Below, in pieces: positions 14,354 to 16,482 of a stretch of DNA of 16,482 nucleotides. The notes under the pieces were generated by a model. That model ran no database searches. It saw nothing but the letters and a program-made list of their open reading frames with translations, and had not been told where the DNA came from. Positions within the stretch are counted from its first letter, which is position 1; each line of letters opens with the position of its first letter. The DNA is from an uncultured Negativicutes bacterium. Lineage in GTDB: Bacteria; Bacillota; Negativicutes; Acidaminococcales; Acidaminococcaceae. The DNA lies in assembly GCA_937926555.1 (NCBI GenBank), contig CALAZX010000003.1, positions 1 to 16,482 on the forward strand. Reading direction: 5' to 3'. The position numbers and the translations under genes are program-made.

Positions 14354-15884
14354 AGCAATTATGGTCCAGGGTACCATGTCCAATGCGGGCAAAAGCCTGG
14401 TAACAGCTGGTTTATGCCGTGTTTTCCATCAGGATGGCAAGAAGGTGGCTCCGTTCAAATCCCAGAACATGGCGCTGAACTCCTTCATCACCGCGGAGGG
14501 CGCCGAGATGGGACGCGCCCAGGTGGTGCAGGCGGAAGCGGCCGGTATCGAGCCCAGCGTGCTGATGAACCCCATTCTGCTGAAGCCCACCAGCGACAGC
14601 GGCTCTCAGGTGATTGTCAACGGCGTGGCCGTAGGGACCATGCCCGCGGCGGAATACTACAAGTTCAAGACGAAACTGATCCCCGATATCATGAAAGCCT
14701 ACAATCAGCTGTCCGATGCCAATGACATCATCGTGCTGGAAGGCGCCGGCAGCCCTGCCGAGATCAACCTGAAGGCCCAGGACATCGTCAACATGGGGAT
14801 GGCCCGTATGGCCAAGGCTCCCGTGCTGCTGGTGGCCGATATCGACCGTGGCGGCGTCTTCGCTTCCGTCTACGGCACCCTGATGCTGCTGGAGGAAGAG
14901 GAGCGGGCCATGGTGAAAGGCATCATCATCAACAAGTTCCGCGGTGACGTGAACATCCTGAAACCGGGTCTGGACATGCTGGAGCAGAAGACCGGCGTGC
15001 CGGTGGTGGGTGTGCTGCCCATGCTGGACGTGGACATCGAGGACGAGGACAGCCTCTCCGAGCGTCTCAACGTGCATAACGAGAACGCCCTGGTGGACAT
15101 CGCCGTGATCCGTCTGCCGAGAATGTCCAACTACACGGACTTCAACGTGTTCGAGCTGATCAAAGGCGTGTCCGTGCGCTACGTGGCCTCCGCGGAGGAG
15201 CTGCGCAACCCGGACATGATTGTCATCCCGGGAACCAAGAATACCATCGACGACCTGAAATGGATGCGTCAGAACGGCCTGGAGGCCGCCATCATGAAGA
15301 AGGCCAACTCCGGCACCGTTGTCTGGGGCGTCTGCGGCGGCTACCAGATCCTGGGCGAGACCCTGTCCGACCCCTTCGGTTTCGACAGCGGCCACAAGGA
15401 CAGTGTCACCGACGGCATGGCCCTGCTGCCCACGAAGACCGAGTTCGTGGAGAACAAGCGGACCATCCAGATGAAAGGCCGTTTCGGCGACGTGAAAGGC
15501 ATCTTCAAGGGCCTCAGCGGCAAGGAGTTCTACGGCTACGAGATCCACAGCGGTGTCACCGAGCTGGAGCCCACCTGCATCCTCAACAGCGTTGTTCCCA
15601 TCCATGAGGACGGGGAGACCATGGAGGAAGGCGCCCAGAAGGTGGAGAACCGTCTGAACATCTACGGCAGCTATATTCACGGCATCTTTGACGGCGAGGG
15701 CATCGCCACCACCATCGTGGAAGCCCTGCTGGAGAAGAAGGGACTCCATATGGAGGACATCGAGGTCATCGACTACAAAGCCTATAAAGAGCGTCAGTAC
15801 GACCTGCTGGCAGACAATATCCGGGACCATGTGGACATGAAGAAGATCTACGAGATTCTGGAAGCCGGCGTGGACGTGAAATAA
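14346..15884 (+). CDS. cbiP: Adenosylcobyric acid synthase (glutamine-hydrolysing)
   Basis: CbiP (CobQ) amidates the b, d, e and g carboxylates of adenosylcobyrinate a,c-diamide, using ATP and glutamine. The 512-residue protein has the ATPase domain with P-loop GTMSNAGKS (9-17), 'FKSQNMALNS', and 'NPILLKPTSDSGSQV', and a class I glutamine amidotransferase domain with the nucleophile Cys330 in 'WGVCGGYQIL' and catalytic His445 in 'YGSYIHGIFD'. ATG 14346 is where homology begins. The in-frame GTG at 14337 sits in the purine-rich GAGAGTGAAG that probably serves as the ribosome-binding site. The start overlaps the PGM-like gene's end by eight bases. A hairpin-bearing 61-bp gap leads to cobO. Confidence 0.96.
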   Translation: MAKAIMVQGTMSNAGKSLVTAGLCRVFHQDGKKVAPFKSQNMALNSFITAEGAEMGRAQVVQAEAAGIEPSVLMNPILLKPTSDSGSQVIVNGVAVGTMPAAEYYKFKTKLIPDIMKAYNQLSDANDIIVLEGAGSPAEINLKAQDIVNMGMARMAKAPVLLVADIDRGGVFASVYGTLMLLEEEERAMVKGIIINKFRGDVNILKPGLDMLEQKTGVPVVGVLPMLDVDIEDEDSLSERLNVHNENALVDIAVIRLPRMSNYTDFNVFELIKGVSVRYVASAEELRNPDMIVIPGTKNTIDDLKWMRQNGLEAAIMKKANSGTVVWGVCGGYQILGETLSDPFGFDSGHKDSVTDGMALLPTKTEFVENKRTIQMKGRFGDVKGIFKGLSGKEFYGYEIHSGVTELEPTCILNSVVPIHEDGETMEEGAQKVENRLNIYGSYIHGIFDGEGIATTIVEALLEKKGLHMEDIEVIDYKAYKERQYDLLADNIRDHVDMKKIYEILEAGVDVK

Positions 15885-15903
15885 GGACGCCTGTATATAA
15901 CGA

Positions 15904-15928
15904 CCCGTACCGTGGAAACGGTGCCGGG
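15904..15928 (+). other. GNRA-capped stem-loop between cbiP and cobO
   Basis: CCCG-T-ACCGT (15904-15913) pairs with ACGGT-GC-CGGG (15918-15928) around a GGAA tetraloop, nine pairs with a small internal loop. No T-run follows, so it is not a terminator. The hairpin resembles the GGAA-capped stem before cbiD. Confidence 0.45.
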
Positions 15929-15945
15929 AGAAAGAAGAGAGCATC

Positions 15946-16482
15946 ATGGATAAAACGAAATTAGGACTGATCCATATCTATACCGGCGACGGCAAGGGCA
16001 AGACCACCGCAGCCATGGGGCTGATTCTCCGCGCCAGCGGCAGAGGGCTCCATGTGGTGCTGGGACAGTTCCTCAAGGGACGCCCCACCGGTGAGCTGAA
16101 ATCCCTGGAGCTGCTGCCCGGGGTGGAGGTGTTCCGTGGCAAGCCCATCACCAAGTTCTCCTTCCAGATGACGGAGGAGGAGAAGGCCCAGGTGCTGGAG
16201 AGCCACAACGCTTTCATCAAAGAGCTGATCGACCACTGCCGGAAAGAGCCGGTGGACCTGCTGGTGCTGGACGAGGTTATCGGCGCCTGCGGTACGGGAC
16301 TGCTGGATGAGAAGCTTCTCATCGACTTCCTGAAGACGAAACCGGAACATCTGGAAGTGGTGATGACCGGACGGAATCCGTCCCCGGCCATGATTGAGCT
16401 GGCGGATTACGTATCCGAGATCTGTAAGCGGAAACATCCCTTCGAAAAGGGGATTCCCGCCCGTGTCGGCATCGAGAAATAA
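15946..16482 (+). CDS. cobO: Cob(I)yrinic acid a,c-diamide adenosyltransferase (CobA/CobO/BtuR family)
   Basis: This enzyme transfers the 5'-deoxyadenosyl group from ATP to the cob(I)alt centre, making adenosylated corrinoids for CbiP and for salvage. The 178-residue protein begins 'LGLIHIYTGDGKGKTTAAMG' with the P-loop GDGKGKTT at 14-21, followed by 'VVLGQFLKG', the family's 'LLVLDEVIGA' strand-and-acid motif and 'VVMTGRNP'. Length is typical. The Shine-Dalgarno is a purine-rich AGAAGAGAG upstream of ATG 15946. TAA occupies the last three bases of the window, so whether further cobalamin genes follow cannot be seen. Confidence 0.95.
   Translation: MDKTKLGLIHIYTGDGKGKTTAAMGLILRASGRGLHVVLGQFLKGRPTGELKSLELLPGVEVFRGKPITKFSFQMTEEEKAQVLESHNAFIKELIDHCRKEPVDLLVLDEVIGACGTGLLDEKLLIDFLKTKPEHLEVVMTGRNPSPAMIELADYVSEICKRKHPFEKGIPARVGIEK

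Noticed and set aside
14412..15947. 511-codon open frame on the minus strand
   Set aside because: It mirrors cbiP in full, is rich in His and Val-Leu-Gln repeats, and has no ribosome-binding site or neighbour on that strand.
1..16482. Mobile elements, CRISPR arrays, tRNA or rRNA genes
   Set aside because: I saw no transposase or integrase, no regularly spaced repeats and no tRNA-like or rRNA-like segments.

Overview
The window is almost entirely one plus-strand gene cluster for the anaerobic (early cobalt insertion, Cbi-type) branch of cobalamin biosynthesis. It runs under a cobalamin riboswitch and is preceded by the tail of a chelatase-type AAA+ gene and an ABC exporter gene. High GC with C/G-ending codons, strong purine-rich Shine-Dalgarno sites, consensus -35/-10 promoters and an oxygen-independent B12 route suggest an anaerobic Firmicute-type bacterium. 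A Negativicutes-like gut or rumen anaerobe is my guess, from gene order and style only and at low confidence.

Layout: 1-157 is the C-terminus of a magnesium/cobalt-chelatase subunit I-like ATPase, closed by a good intrinsic terminator (292-327). A promoter (381-410) drives an MsbA-type ABC exporter half-transporter (494-2215). A consensus promoter with extended -10 (2243-2271) starts the cob leader: a cobalamin riboswitch (2394-2497), a segment with a possible 18-codon leader ORF (2538-2594), an intrinsic terminator (2593-2626), and two or three competing hairpins just before the cbiD ribosome-binding site.

The operon then reads cbiD, cbiL, cbiF, cbiG, [323 bp non-coding, densely structured], cbiH, cbiJ, cbiET (fusion), cbiA, cbiB, cobD, an archaeal-type phosphoglycerate-mutase-like gene, cbiP/cobQ and cobO. 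These supply ring methylation at C20, C17, C11, C1, C5 and C15, ring contraction and lactone opening, C6A reduction, a,c-diamidation, adenosylation, the remaining amidations, and synthesis and attachment of the aminopropanol phosphate arm. Not present in the window are cbiC (precorrin-8X methylmutase), a recognisable complete cobaltochelatase, uroporphyrinogen-III/precorrin-2 genes, and the nucleotide-loop genes cobU/S/T/C. The window ends exactly at the cobO stop, so the cluster probably continues.

The points most worth a second look are: (i) the PGM-like gene, translationally coupled between cobD and cbiP, which could be the missing L-threonine kinase or alpha-ribazole-phosphate phosphatase; (ii) the structured 323-bp gap between cbiG and cbiH; (iii) the riboswitch leader with a possible leader peptide ending inside the terminator stem. 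I see no IS element, CRISPR array, tRNA or rRNA.
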